Shown here piece by piece: positions 24,461 through 33,559 of a stretch of 46,434 nucleotides of DNA. The notes beneath the pieces were generated by a model. That model saw only the letters and a program-made list of their open reading frames with translations. It was not told where the DNA came from and ran no database searches. Position numbers and translations under genes: made by a program. Location: positions 1 through 46,434 of the forward strand of contig NZ_JAECZC010000041.1 of assembly GCF_016056305.1 (NCBI RefSeq). The letters are read 5' to 3'. The stretch's first letter is position 1, and each line of letters begins with the position of its first letter. This DNA comes from Amazonocrinis nigriterrae CENA67 (GTDB lineage: Bacteria > Cyanobacteriota > Cyanobacteriia > Cyanobacteriales > Nostocaceae).

Positions 24461-24824
24461 TCACAAACGTTGAGCAATTTGTTCTCGCCTACTTTTTGCT
24501 AGTTCACTGTAAAGCTTCTTGCGAGACAAATTCACATTCCCAACAGGCTCATGCTCTAACAGTGTATGCCAAGGGCTAAGGAACATACCTTCATCTAAAC
24601 TTTTACGTTATTCAAAATCAAATTTCTGGCTAGGAATGCGGACAGTGGCAACTTTAATAAAAGGTGAATCCTGCGGTAAGTTGCCCGCTACCTACTTTAA
24701 AGATGTCTGCATAATCACGAATATCTTTAGCGAAGAAAGTAGGATAATTGTTGAGCGTAAAATCTTGAGTTTTTTCTTCATCATCCAACACTTTTGTCCC
24801 GTCCACATTCATTTGTAGATAACC
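24461..24824 (-). pseudogene. Catalase-like (haem catalase superfamily) gene remnant
   Basis: Leftward from 24824 a 56-residue frame reads NVDGTKVLDDEEKTQDFTLN then NYPTFFAKDIRDYADIFK, like the GVxGEKLL...TQDFVLxNxPVFF region of catalase-family proteins. After a frame change at about 24660, 24664-24461 reads PFIKVATVRIPSQKFDFE, an in-frame TAA, then MFLSPWHTLLEHEPVGNVNL and SRKKLYSEL. The phrase SPWH-x3-EHEPVG-xVN-x-xRK is characteristic of the C-terminus of small catalase-related proteins. About 100 residues of core are missing between the pieces. The fragment includes at least one frameshift, one nonsense codon and one deletion. Confidence 0.7.
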
Positions 24825-24903
24825 TTGGATTACTCATTGGTGTTCCACGTAAATTTTTGATTTTGATATTGTCTTGGGCAAAATTGACCGACTTTAAAGA
24901 CTT

Positions 24904-25491
24904 TCAGCCTTTGTAAGTCAAGTTGGTTTCTGTAACAATAGCTTGTAACGGTTTATCCCAACTTTCAATAGGTATTTGCGACAAATAAGCAAAATCAAAC
25001 ACAATTCCTATAGTTAATTTTTCTGCCCACTCTGGTGAACTGAGCAAGCGATCATAATATCCCCCACCATAGCCTAGGCGATAGCCTTGATAGTCGCAAG
25101 CAACACTGGGAATTAGAACCAAATCCACTTTTGCTGGATTGATCTGTGGTGCGTTTGCATGAGGTTCAGGAATGCCGTAAGCACCTATTTGCAAAGCGTC
25201 GTTAGGTTCCCAGCTATGCCAATAAAGGGATTTACCCACGCAACGCGGAAATCCCCAACGGCAATTGGTGTTTGCAAATAGTGGACTGATGTCAGGTTCT
25301 TGGCGAAAGCTGAAATAGGCAAGTACGGTTCTTGCTTGGGTGAGTAAGATAGATGTTTGGAGTTGTGTGCAGATGCGATCGCTTTTTTCTCTCCACTCCC
25401 AAATTGGCATTGATTGCCTTGCTTTCAGCAAAGTCCTACGTAGTTCTGCTTTATTTAGTTGACGATTGTCCACATTCAAGTAATACGACAT
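24904..25491 (-). CDS. 5-formyltetrahydrofolate cyclo-ligase
   Basis: 195 residues, MTHFS family (ygfA/fau in other bacteria). It converts 5-formyl-THF to 5,10-methenyl-THF with ATP, returning folate to one-carbon metabolism in the cytosol. Visible motifs: RRTLLKARQSMP near residue 18, VLAYFSFRQEPDISPL near 55, and the signature DYQGYRLGYGGGYYDRLL at about 132-149. Length is normal. An alternative start is possible because MSYYLNVDN is poorly conserved. It stands alone, flanked by a pseudogene and an intergenic gap, and is likely monocistronic. Confidence 0.93.
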   Translation of the reverse strand: MSYYLNVDNRQLNKAELRRTLLKARQSMPIWEWREKSDRICTQLQTSILLTQARTVLAYFSFRQEPDISPLFANTNCRWGFPRCVGKSLYWHSWEPNDALQIGAYGIPEPHANAPQINPAKVDLVLIPSVACDYQGYRLGYGGGYYDRLLSSPEWAEKLTIGIVFDFAYLSQIPIESWDKPLQAIVTETNLTYKG

Positions 25492-25902
25492 TGTGTGTGC
25501 GTTTTAATTGTAAGTTAGCCAAACTAAATAATCCTCTAACTCAAAAATTTTGCTATTTCACCCCAATACTTACTTGACAAAAATTGCAATATACACCAAG
25601 AACTACCTTCTGGTCTGAGAGCTACCCTTATTTTTTTTGCTGATTTATTAGTTTTATTTTTGTTAATTTTCTAAACGAGTTTTCCAAAAACCGTATTAAA
25701 AAGTACGCCTTTTTCAGGCAACCATCAGATGTGCAGGTATGCACATATCATTTGCGTGCATAAAAAATGGTAGAACGTAAATTTGAACGTCTACCATTTA
25801 TCTTCCATAATCCAAAATCCACAGATGATGGATGGGGCAAAATGCAAGCACTAAATCTTTGCTCAAAGAAGTTAAGGTGGACATTGCCCAACCTAACTTT
25901 TG
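25492..25902. other. Intergenic region, no gene seen
   Basis: Very AT-rich. TGGTAGAACG at about 25769 and CGTCTACCA at about 25788 form an imperfect hairpin that could end leftward fcl transcription, although it lacks a clear T-run. No supported coding frame. Confidence 0.45.
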
Positions 25903-26847
25903 TTATCCGGCGTTTTTACGCCACCATTCAATCGTATTCTTCAGCCCTTCTTCAAAGCTCACCTGAGCAGTGAAATTAAAGGCTTGCTTCGCCCTTTCAG
26001 TATCCAAACACCTACGGGGTTGACCATTGGGTTTGTCAGTTTCCCAAACAATTTCACCGTCAAACTCCATCAGTTTGCAGATGAGAGTGATTAAATCGCG
26101 AATGGAGATTTCATAACCCGTTCCCAGGTTCACCGGTTCAGAATCATTGTAGAATTGAGTTCCCATGACAATCCCTCGTGCTGCATCTTCAGAATAGAGA
26201 AATTCGCGGGTAGGACTGCCATCACCCCAAACAGGGAGTTGTTTTTCTCCCTTAACTTGGGCTTCGTGAACTTTGCGAATTAACGCCGGAATCACATGGG
26301 AACTTCTAGGGTCAAAGTTATCTTCCGGGCCGTATAAATTAACTGGCAACAGATAAATGCCATTGAAGCCGTACTGCTGGCGGTAAGATTGCAGTTGCAC
26401 TAAAAGGGCTTTCTTGGCGACTCCGTAAGGCGCGTTGGTTTCTTCTGGATAGCCATTCCACAGGTCATCCTCTTTAAATGGCACTGGGGTGAATTTAGGA
26501 TAAGCGCAGATTGTACCAACACAAACGAACTTTTCTACTCCAGCTTGATAGGCAGCATGAATTAGCTGAGTTCCCATAATCAAGTTATCGTAGAACAATT
26601 CTGCGGGTTTTTCACGGTTGAGACCAATACCACCAACGTGAGCTGCTAAGTGGATGATCACGTCTTGCTGGTCAACTGCACGTTGGCAATTTTCCCACAC
26701 CCGCAAATCGTTGTCACGCGATCGCGGCACTGTAATTTTTGCAATATCAGCACCAGCCTTACCCAGCTGATCTATCACTTGACGACCCAGAAAACCCGAC
26801 CCACCAGTGACGAGAATCCTTTTGTTGCTTAGTTCTAAGGCGGTCAT
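25903..26847 (-). CDS. fcl: GDP-L-fucose synthase
   Basis: 314 residues, SDR superfamily (WcaG/Fcl). It epimerises and reduces GDP-4-keto-6-deoxy-D-mannose to GDP-L-fucose with NADPH. The Rossmann [10 protein letters not shown] motif is at 15-24; the active site has the Y-x3-K in [14 protein letters not shown] (Tyr about 140). [20 protein letters not shown] is strongly diagnostic for GDP-fucose synthases. It follows gmd by 23 bp on the same strand, forming the two-step GDP-fucose pathway, and is almost certainly co-transcribed. The fucose presumably enters surface polysaccharide. Normal length. Confidence 0.95.
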   Translation of the reverse strand: MTALELSNKRILVTGGSGFLGRQVIDQLGKAGADIAKITVPRSRDNDLRVWENCQRAVDQQDVIIHLAAHVGGIGLNREKPAELFYDNLIMGTQLIHAAYQAGVEKFVCVGTICAYPKFTPVPFKEDDLWNGYPEETNAPYGVAKKALLVQLQSYRQQYGFNGIYLLPVNLYGPEDNFDPRSSHVIPALIRKVHEAQVKGEKQLPVWGDGSPTREFLYSEDAARGIVMGTQFYNDSEPVNLGTGYEISIRDLITLICKLMEFDGEIVWETDKPNGQPRRCLDTERAKQAFNFTAQVSFEEGLKNTIEWWRKNAG

Positions 26848-26870
26848 ATCTTTATCCTCGGCGGTGTGAA

Positions 26871-27950
26871 TCAGAAGTGGAGGGCACCCAATTCTTGACG
26901 AATAGTTGCAATATCCTCAGTAACGGATGAACCGTTTCCATTGGGAGAAGTTTGACCCAATGCCTGTAAGTCTGCTTCTACCATCAGGGCTACTAATCCT
27001 TCAAAGGTGACTGATGGTGTCCAGCCCAACTTTTGTCGCGCTTTGGTAGGATCGCCAATCAACAAGTCCACTTCCGCCGGACGCAGATAGCGGTCATCAA
27101 ACTCTACATAATCTTGCCAATTGAGATTCACATAACCAAATGCCAACTCTAAAAATTCTCGCACTGAGTGAGTTTCACCAGTCGCAATCACGTAATCATC
27201 AGGCTGGTCTTGTTGTAACATCAGCCACATTGCCCGGACGTAATCCTTGGCATAACCCCAATCGCGCTTGGCATCAAGATTTCCCATGTAAAGCTTTTTC
27301 TGTTTCCCAGCCACAATTCTGGCAACTGCCCTGGTAATTTTCCGAGTCACAAAAGTTTCACCACGCCTTGGTGATTCGTGGTTGAAAAGTATGCCATTAC
27401 AAGCAAACAAATTGTAAGACTCGCGGTAATTCACTGTTTGCCAGTGGGCGTAAACTTTAGCACAAGCATAGGGACTACGGGGATAGAAGGGTGTTGTCTC
27501 ACTTTGGGGTACAGCTTGCACTAAACCATACATTTCTGAAGAACCAGCTTGATAAAAACGTACTTGAATCCCAGTACGTCGCTGGTAGTCGCGGATTGCT
27601 TCTAGCAATCGTAACGTTCCCATTCCCACTGCATCGACTGTGTATTCTGGAGAATCAAAGCTGACTCTGACATGGGATTGAGCGCCCAGGTTGTAAATTT
27701 CTGTGGGCTGAACTTCTTCTAAAATGCGACGCAGCGTTGTACCGTCCGTCAAGTCGCCGTAGTGAAGAAGCAACCGCACTCCCTCTTTATGGGGGTCTTC
27801 GTAAATGTGATCGATGCGGTCTGTGTTGAAGGTAGAAGTCCGGCGAATAATGCCATGAACTTCATAACCTTGCTCTAGCAAAAACTCACTCAGGTATGAA
27901 CCATCTTGACCGGTAATACCAGTAATCAACGCGCGCTTGTTTTGCGTCAT
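26871..27950 (-). CDS. gmd: GDP-mannose 4,6-dehydratase
   Basis: 359 residues from ATG 27950; the frame extends to 28004 but [20 protein letters not shown] is the canonical start. It converts GDP-D-mannose to GDP-4-keto-6-deoxy-D-mannose using bound NADP. Diagnostic features: [37 protein letters not shown], the [14 protein letters not shown]-x3-K motif, and [20 protein letters not shown]. Residues from about 335 on ([20 protein letters not shown]) are a tail beyond the usual domain. It is first of the gmd-fcl pair; the upstream 530-bp gap separates it from the sugar transferase. Confidence 0.96.
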   Translation of the reverse strand: MTQNKRALITGITGQDGSYLSEFLLEQGYEVHGIIRRTSTFNTDRIDHIYEDPHKEGVRLLLHYGDLTDGTTLRRILEEVQPTEIYNLGAQSHVRVSFDSPEYTVDAVGMGTLRLLEAIRDYQRRTGIQVRFYQAGSSEMYGLVQAVPQSETTPFYPRSPYACAKVYAHWQTVNYRESYNLFACNGILFNHESPRRGETFVTRKITRAVARIVAGKQKKLYMGNLDAKRDWGYAKDYVRAMWLMLQQDQPDDYVIATGETHSVREFLELAFGYVNLNWQDYVEFDDRYLRPAEVDLLIGDPTKARQKLGWTPSVTFEGLVALMVEADLQALGQTSPNGNGSSVTEDIATIRQELGALHF

Positions 27951-28481
27951 GCTCAATAATCCCTTGTTGTCTTTGATGAAGTACTTGCAGTTTAATTGAT
28001 ACAACCTAGCAGCTAATGGCTAAATTGCCTAATGGGAAACCTACGGGCTTTATTTTATTGATACAAAAGTTTTCCGTAAACAAATATACTTAATAAAAAG
28101 TAATTTAACAAGTCAGTTCTCAAGAGCTTAACTTGAGACTGTTAAGTTATTTTGTATAGATTTTTTAATCTTTGCCAAAACTTCATATAGCCTGAGTTTT
28201 TGTTAAGGCTGAATCAACCTAAGATTGTGGATTCGACTTCGTGGCATTTGTTGGGTAAAGGTAAAGGCAAAAGGGTCAAAAAAGAAGGATCTTCGAGCGC
28301 TTAAAAGCGACAAAGGCAAAAAAATAAGAAACTATACTGTCTTTTTTGCCTTTCACCTTTCCCCTTTCCCTACAAGAGTGCAAAAGATATTTTTGCAAGA
28401 AATTATGGGCAAAAGGTCTTTTGACTGCCGCAAAGCATGACTAGGGGCAGGAACTGCCCCATATGATAGTTGAGTTTTTGT
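27951..28481. other. Intergenic region with low-complexity repeats
   Basis: AT-rich promoter region for gmd on the left. At about 28255-28390 are GGTAAAGGCAAAAGGG-type units followed by the inverse CCTTTCACCTTTCCCCTTTCCC. A compact hairpin, GGGGCAG-GAA-CTGCCCC (28443-28459), lies just downstream of the leftward sugar-transferase gene and may terminate it. No gene supported. Confidence 0.55.
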
Positions 28482-29240
28482 TCAGTATGCTCCGTTATTT
28501 TTGGGCATAATAACTACATCAATCGTTTTTAACATGATCCATAAATCGAGCCAAAAAGTCCTAAATTTGACATAATGCAGGTCTATTTGGACTCTTCGAG
28601 GGTAGGGAATGTCATTACGCCCAGAAACTTGCCACAATCCAGTGATTCCTGGTCGGATTGTCAATATCTGGTCTATGTGACAACCATACTTTGGTAATTC
28701 TTCCGCTACTAAAGGTCGCGGGCCGACAACACTCATGTCTCCTTTTAAAACGTTCCAGAACTGGGGAAATTCGTCCAAGCTCGTAATTCGCAAAAATCGA
28801 CCAATTTTTGTAATCCGCGGGTCTTGTTTCAGCTTGAAACTGCTCTCAAATTCTTGTCGCAATTGAGGCGATGTTTCCATGATTTGGACTAGAACTTCGT
28901 CTGCATTCCTCACCATTGTTCGGAATTTAATGCAGTTAAACGGTTTGTAGTTTTTACCGACCCGTTGCTGAACATAAAAAATTGGGCCTTCTGAACTCAA
29001 AGCAATCAGCAAGGCCAAAATTAAGTAGACGGGGAAGAACAAAATTAACACTGACAGCGAAAATGCGATATCGAACAGTCGCTTGGCAAACTCTCCGTTT
29101 AAACCCTCACTAGACAAACTTTTGGGTTTGACCTTGGGCGTCTTTGTTTTTTGACCACGTTTTAAGAAAGTACGTGTAGACGCTCTAGCGTCTTGCCGTA
29201 GGCCTCGCTTGCCGGAGAGGAGTGAGCTCTGGGCAGTCAT
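28482..29240 (-). CDS. Polyprenyl-phosphate sugar transferase, exopolysaccharide type
   Basis: 252 residues from ATG 29240; AAGGAG (complement of 29245-29250) lies four bases upstream, so this start is preferred over those at 29243 and 29267. PF02397 domain: membrane helix about 56-78 (IAFSLSVLILFFPVYLILAL), then FNCIKFRTMVRNADEVL, DPRITKIGRFLRITSLDEFP, FWNVLKGDMSVVGPRPL, and IRPGITGLWQVSGRNDI. It initiates polysaccharide assembly by loading a sugar phosphate onto the lipid carrier. Residues about 5-23 (SSLLSGKRGLRQDARASTR) are encoded by a dispersed palindromic repeat (29172-29229), so the N-terminus has been extended or replaced. It follows the GT4 gene by 94 bp in the same direction, a likely operon. 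Confidence 0.93.
   Translation of the reverse strand: MTAQSSLLSGKRGLRQDARASTRTFLKRGQKTKTPKVKPKSLSSEGLNGEFAKRLFDIAFSLSVLILFFPVYLILALLIALSSEGPIFYVQQRVGKNYKPFNCIKFRTMVRNADEVLVQIMETSPQLRQEFESSFKLKQDPRITKIGRFLRITSLDEFPQFWNVLKGDMSVVGPRPLVAEELPKYGCHIDQILTIRPGITGLWQVSGRNDIPYPRRVQIDLHYVKFRTFWLDLWIMLKTIDVVIMPKNNGAY
29172..29229. repeat. Dispersed palindromic repeat in the sugar-transferase N-terminus
   Basis: Contains GTAGACGCTCTAGCGTC and GTAGGCCTCGC segments of a repeat type widespread in Nostoc genomes. It is in frame in the coding sequence near the start codon. Confidence 0.65.
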
Positions 29241-29334
29241 CATACTCCTTAATAATCCACACCACACATAGTCCCAATCTTAAAGCTAAAAGGAGGTGCT
29301 TCTGGGGGAAAATTGCCAAAAGCCTACAAAACAA

Positions 29335-30495
29335 TTACAAAAATCCAGACCTTTCTTGAATCGATGGTCTTTTTTCTTTGCAATTATTTAAAAAATCTAG
29401 GTAACGCCCTGCGAAAATCTGGGGTGAAAACTGGGCAGAGTGCGATCGCAAATACTCAGGATTGAACAAATTTTCATACATTTCAAATTTTTCTACTGCC
29501 TCCACTAAAGCTGCTTCTGTTTGCATCCTGAAGAAGATACCCGTTGCTGTATCCCCGCAGGAGCGGATATCTCGCACTGTTTCCAGGGCCCCACCTGCAC
29601 CATAGGCAATTACCGGAGTACCACAAGCTTGTGCCTCGACCAAGGCAATGCCAAAATCTTCACAAGCCGCATACACAAATGCCTTAGCCCTAGCCATATA
29701 TTTTTTTACCACATCATCGGGCTGCCATCCCAAGATTTGGATATTAGAGTTGGCTATCTCACGAATTTTTTTCATTTCTGAACCTGTACCAATAATCACC
29801 AATGGTCGCTGCAATTGATTAAAAGCTTTGACAATTAAAGATACTTGCTTGTAACTCTCCAACCTGGAAACAGTCAAGTAAAAATCCTCCTTTTGCTCAA
29901 AAAAGGGAAATGCCTCGATATTCACTGGCGGATAAATGACTGTTGCTTCCCGGCGATAGCAGCGCCAAATGCGGCGAGCGATATGCTGTGAATTGGCAAT
30001 AAAGTAATCAACGCGATTTGCACTTAATACATCCCAATAACGCAAACGATGCAGTAAGTACCTCGTTACCCACCCAACTGCACCGCTACCCAAGTTGCTG
30101 TGGCTTAGATAATCAAAAGTTAAATCCCAGGCGTAGCGCATCGGGCTGTGGCAGTAGCAAATATGCAACTGATCAGGTCTAGTCAAGACTCCTTTGGCTA
30201 CAGCATGGGATGAAGACAAAATCACATCATACTCTCGCAAATCCAGTTGCTCAATGGCTAACGGCAAAAAAGGCAAATACTTTTGCACACCGTTGCGGGC
30301 AAAGGGAAAATGCTGGAGAAACGTTGTACCAATCTGACGTTTGTATAAATAACTTTCAGGATTGCTAGATTCAAAGTCAATCAGAGCATATAAATCAGCA
30401 TCAACGTGGTTCAGAATTTCCCGTACAACTAGTTCTGAACCGCCGGTGGCTTTCGGTGTCAGCCACTCATGAACCAGAGCGTATTTCAAGGGCAC
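29335..30495 (-). CDS. Glycosyltransferase family 4
   Basis: 386 residues with the two-Rossmann GT-B fold. The N-terminal half opens YALVHEWLTPKATGGSELVV; the ICYCHSPMRYAWDL block is typical of GT4 mannosyl/glucosyl transferases of polysaccharide clusters. The donor-binding half has VSRLESYKQVSLIVKAF, ACEDFGIALVEAQACGTPVI and AYGAGGALETV, with the E-x7-E pair in EDFGIALVE. It adds a sugar from a nucleotide donor to a growing lipid-linked chain at the cytosolic membrane face. It precedes the sugar transferase at 28482-29240 on the same strand. Donor and acceptor not predictable; GDP-mannose or GDP-fucose are possible given gmd and fcl nearby. Confidence 0.92.
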   Translation of the reverse strand: MPLKYALVHEWLTPKATGGSELVVREILNHVDADLYALIDFESSNPESYLYKRQIGTTFLQHFPFARNGVQKYLPFLPLAIEQLDLREYDVILSSSHAVAKGVLTRPDQLHICYCHSPMRYAWDLTFDYLSHSNLGSGAVGWVTRYLLHRLRYWDVLSANRVDYFIANSQHIARRIWRCYRREATVIYPPVNIEAFPFFEQKEDFYLTVSRLESYKQVSLIVKAFNQLQRPLVIIGTGSEMKKIREIANSNIQILGWQPDDVVKKYMARAKAFVYAACEDFGIALVEAQACGTPVIAYGAGGALETVRDIRSCGDTATGIFFRMQTEAALVEAVEKFEMYENLFNPEYLRSHSAQFSPQIFAGRYLDFLNNCKEKRPSIQERSGFL

Positions 30496-30654
30496 AGCTA
30501 ACTTTAAAATGTAGAAAATACGTAAGGAAAATTGAGGTTAACTGAAAAGTTTCCCTTTGCGATCAACGAACGGGAAGCGCCCCAGGTTGAACGAAAGACG
30601 TAATTCTCCCCCCAGAGGTTCCAGAGGGATGCTGCAACCTGATAACCTCAAATT

Positions 30655-30760
30655 GGGTACTGGGGATTAGGGATTGGGTACTGGTGATTAGAGATTGGGT
30701 CTTGGGAAGAGTACTTTTTTGCATGTTTCCCAGTCCCCAGTACCCAGTCGCCAATCCCGA
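30655..30760. repeat. STRR inverted pair (GGGTACTGGGGATTA / CCCAGTCCCCAG)
   Basis: G-rich units (GGGTACTGG, GGGATTAGGG) at 30655-30705 are followed by C-rich inverse units (CCCAGTCCCCAGTACCCAGT) at 30729-30760 in the gap between the divergent GT4 and epimerase genes. The rest of the gap (30496-30654) shows no gene. Confidence 0.8.
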
Positions 30761-30787
30761 AGCATTTGACATAAGAAGTAGGAATTT

Positions 30788-31723
30788 ATGCGAATTTTGA
30801 TTATTGGTGGTACTAGGTTCATTGGTGTCTACTTAACTCAACTGCTAGTGGAACAAGGACATGATGTAGTACTGTTCAATCGTGGTAATCGTCCTGCACC
30901 TTCTTTGCAGGGAGTAAAACAAATTATAGGTGATCGCACTGATGCCACTCAGCTCAAAGAAAAATTATCAAAAGAAAATTTTGATGCCATTTTTGACAAT
31001 AATGGACGAGAACTTACAGATACTCAACCCCTGGCAGAAATTTTTACTGACCGCGTGCAGCATTTTGTGTACATGAGTTCTGCGGGTGTGTATCTCAAAT
31101 CTGACCAATTGCCTCATGTAGAAGGCGATGCAGTAGATCCTAAAAGTCGCCACCGAGGTAAGCATGAAACAGAAGCTTACCTAATTCAACAGGGATTGCC
31201 TTTTACTTCTATTCGTCCAACCTACATTTATGGGCCGCGTAACTATAATGACTTGGAAAGTTGGTTTTTTGATAGAATTGTGCGCGATCGCCCGATTCCT
31301 ATTCCTGGTAACGGTTTACATATCACTCAGCTAGGGCATGTACTAGATTTGGCACTAGCCATGACTCAAGTTTTAGGCAATCAGCAAGCAGTAAGACAGA
31401 TTTATAACATTTCAGGCGATCGCTATGTCACTTTTAATGGTCTAGCCCGTGCTTGTGCTGTTGCTGCCGGCAAATCACCCGATGATGTCAAAATTATTAA
31501 TTATGACCCGAAAAAGTTTGATTTTGGCAAGCGCAAAGCTTTTCCACTGCGAGTACAGCATTTCTTTGCATCGGTAAATAAAGCTACGACAGAATTAAGT
31601 TGGCAGCCTCAATATGATTTGATTTCCGGGCTGACTGATGCCTTTGAAAATGATTATCTGACCAATGGGCGGGATAAAGCTGAAGTAGATTTTTCTCTGG
31701 ATGAGGAAATTCTACAAGCTTAA
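30788..31723 (+). CDS. CSP41-like NAD-dependent epimerase/dehydratase
   Basis: 311 residues, atypical SDR fold. MRILIIGGTRFIGVYLTQLL carries the GGTRFIG nucleotide-binding motif typical of chloroplast CSP41a/b and their cyanobacterial relatives. Other markers are FDAIFDNNGRELTDTQPLAE, FVYMSSAGVYLKSDQLPHVE, SIRPTYIYGPRNYNDLESWF and QIYNISGDRYVTFNGLARAC. Plant CSP41 proteins bind and stabilise plastid RNA; whether this homologue binds RNA or acts on nucleotide sugars is unresolved. The catalytic Tyr-x3-Lys of true epimerases is not clear (HRGKHETEAYL). Its 3' end is 172 bp before rfbD in the same direction. Confidence 0.9.
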   Translation: MRILIIGGTRFIGVYLTQLLVEQGHDVVLFNRGNRPAPSLQGVKQIIGDRTDATQLKEKLSKENFDAIFDNNGRELTDTQPLAEIFTDRVQHFVYMSSAGVYLKSDQLPHVEGDAVDPKSRHRGKHETEAYLIQQGLPFTSIRPTYIYGPRNYNDLESWFFDRIVRDRPIPIPGNGLHITQLGHVLDLALAMTQVLGNQQAVRQIYNISGDRYVTFNGLARACAVAAGKSPDDVKIINYDPKKFDFGKRKAFPLRVQHFFASVNKATTELSWQPQYDLISGLTDAFENDYLTNGRDKAEVDFSLDEEILQA

Positions 31724-31895
31724 GGACTCTGGGTGCAGGAAAGGGAGCAGGGGAGCAGGGGTGCGGGGGAGTAAAATCTCATACACCTGTTTGATGCTGG
31801 AATTGGATAATTTCTCCCCCAGCCTCCTCTGTTTGCCCAATTCATCCCACTATTCTGCAACGTCCAAAATTGCTGTTAAATACAGACATATTTAC

Positions 31896-32774
31896 ATGAA
31901 AATACTGTTGACAGGCATTACAGGACAAATAGGTTGGGAATTGCAACGTACCCTGATGACTGTGGGTGAGGTGATTCCTGTAAGGCGTAATGAGATGGAT
32001 CTAACTCAACCAAATAGCATTAGTGGTACTATCCAACAAGTCAAACCCGACTTAATAGTTAATCCAGCTGCTTATACAGCTGTAGATAAGGCAGAGTCAG
32101 AACCAGAATTGGCAATGGCAATTAATGGTATTGCGCCTGGTATCATGGCCGAGTCAGCAAAAAAAGTAGGTGCAGCGCTGATTCACTATTCCACCGATTA
32201 TGTATTTGATGGTGCAAATACAACTCCTTACACTGAGTCAGATAAACCTAACCCACAAAACATTTACGGTAAAACAAAATTAGTCGGTGAACAAGCGATC
32301 GCTTCTAGTGGAGTACCGCATTTAATTTTACGTACCAGTTGGGTTTATGGGTTGCGAGGTAAAAACTTTTTATTAACTATGCAAAAACTGGCTCAAGAAC
32401 GGGAAGAAATTAAAGTTGTTGCTGACCAAATTGGCGCACCTACTTGGAGTCGGGTAATTGCTGAAACTACAGCCCAAATTTTATCTCAGGCTCGACATCA
32501 TGTATCTGATTTTTTAGTTAGCAAAGGTGGACTTTATCACCTAACAGCTAGCGGACAAACTAGTTGGTATACATTTGCTCAGGCGATTTTTGCCCATGAT
32601 GTCCAACACAGTGAACGAAAGTTACAGAATTTGATAGCAATTACATCCAAAGAGTATCCTACAGCAGCCAAAAGACCAGCTTATTCTTTATTAATTAGTC
32701 AGAAATTATCTAATACATTTGGGCTGTTTCTACCAGATTGGCAGAAGACTTTAGAGTTAGTATTAAGCGAATAA
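31896..32774 (+). CDS. rfbD: dTDP-4-dehydrorhamnose reductase
   Basis: 292 residues from ATG 31896, where the Rossmann motif MKILLTGITGQIGWELQRTL begins; a longer frame from 31701 is non-homologous repeat-rich sequence. It reduces dTDP-4-keto-L-rhamnose to dTDP-L-rhamnose with NAD(P)H. Family marks: NPAAYTAVDKAESEPELAMA, STDYVFDGANTTPYTESDKP, the Y-x3-K in NIYGKTKLVGEQ, LRTSWVYG, and GLYHLTASGQTSWYTFAQAI. The rfbA, rfbB and rfbC partners are not in the window. Probably supplies rhamnose for the polysaccharide made by this region. Also called rmlD. Confidence 0.94.
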   Translation: MKILLTGITGQIGWELQRTLMTVGEVIPVRRNEMDLTQPNSISGTIQQVKPDLIVNPAAYTAVDKAESEPELAMAINGIAPGIMAESAKKVGAALIHYSTDYVFDGANTTPYTESDKPNPQNIYGKTKLVGEQAIASSGVPHLILRTSWVYGLRGKNFLLTMQKLAQEREEIKVVADQIGAPTWSRVIAETTAQILSQARHHVSDFLVSKGGLYHLTASGQTSWYTFAQAIFAHDVQHSERKLQNLIAITSKEYPTAAKRPAYSLLISQKLSNTFGLFLPDWQKTLELVLSE

Positions 32775-32914
32775 TTCGTAATGAGTAATTGATAATTTCT
32801 TGAAAAACAGAGTAGCTAACTGTAATTATGAATAAATAAAAATACACAAGCATGGTTTTGTCAATAAATAATAGCATGATATAATTAATAGCTATTGCGG
32901 CTAGGTTTAGGGTT

Positions 32915-33487
32915 ATGACTCCTTTGACATTAAATTTAGACACCGTTCATTTGAGTGACGAACAGTTCTATCAACTATGTCAAAATAACCGCGAGTTACA
33001 ATTTGAACGAACGGCTAAGGGAGAATTAATCATTATGCCACCCGTTGGAGGCGAAAGTGGTAATCGAGAAGCCGACTTAATTATCGATTTGGGAATTTGG
33101 AATCGCCAAACTGACCTCGGTTTTACCTTCAGTTCCTCCACTGTATTTAAGTTACCTAATGGCGCAGACCGTTCTCCTGATGCTGCTTGGATTCAAAAGG
33201 AACGTTGGGAGGGACTCACCCCAGAACAAAGACGTAAATTTCCCCCTATTGCACCGGATTTTGTGATTGAATTAAGGTCAGCAACAGATGATTTGCAAAT
33301 GCTGCGTGACAAAATGCAAGAATATATAGATGCAGGAGTGCAACTGGGATGGTTGATTAATCCGCAACAGCAGCAAGTGGAAATTTATCGCCAGGGGCAA
33401 GATGTAGAAGTGCGAAACCTTCCCACAGAATTATCTGGTGAAAATTTATTGCCCGGATTTAGTTTGAGTTTATCGCCGTATTTGTAG
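32915..33487 (+). CDS. Uma2-family putative endonuclease (DUF820)
   Basis: 190 residues with the PD-(D/E)XK-like fold: RTAKGELIIMPPVGGESGNR near the N-terminus, catalytic-type Asp in RSPDAAWIQKERW (about 90-100), then PDFVIELRSATDDLQMLRDK where E-x-R/K is the second metal/catalytic pair (about 115-135), and YIDAGVQLGWLINPQQQQVE. Uma2 genes are present in large numbers in heterocystous cyanobacteria; their biological role is unclear. No toxin or helicase partner adjacent. A Uma2 relic lies at 2950. Converges on pgsA. Confidence 0.92.
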   Translation: MTPLTLNLDTVHLSDEQFYQLCQNNRELQFERTAKGELIIMPPVGGESGNREADLIIDLGIWNRQTDLGFTFSSSTVFKLPNGADRSPDAAWIQKERWEGLTPEQRRKFPPIAPDFVIELRSATDDLQMLRDKMQEYIDAGVQLGWLINPQQQQVEIYRQGQDVEVRNLPTELSGENLLPGFSLSLSPYL

Positions 33488-33559
33488 ATACCGATATTCT
33501 AATTTTATCGCTGCTAACCCCTCACTATTATCTAATTTAAAAATCGTATAGTATATTTA

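Noticed and set aside
25752-25800. Imperfect hairpin as a terminator after fcl
   Set aside because: There is no T-run on either strand; kept only as a note in the intergenic entry.
31701-31895. N-terminal extension of 65 codons for rfbD
   Set aside because: Repeat-rich and non-homologous; the Rossmann motif starts exactly at the ATG at 31896.
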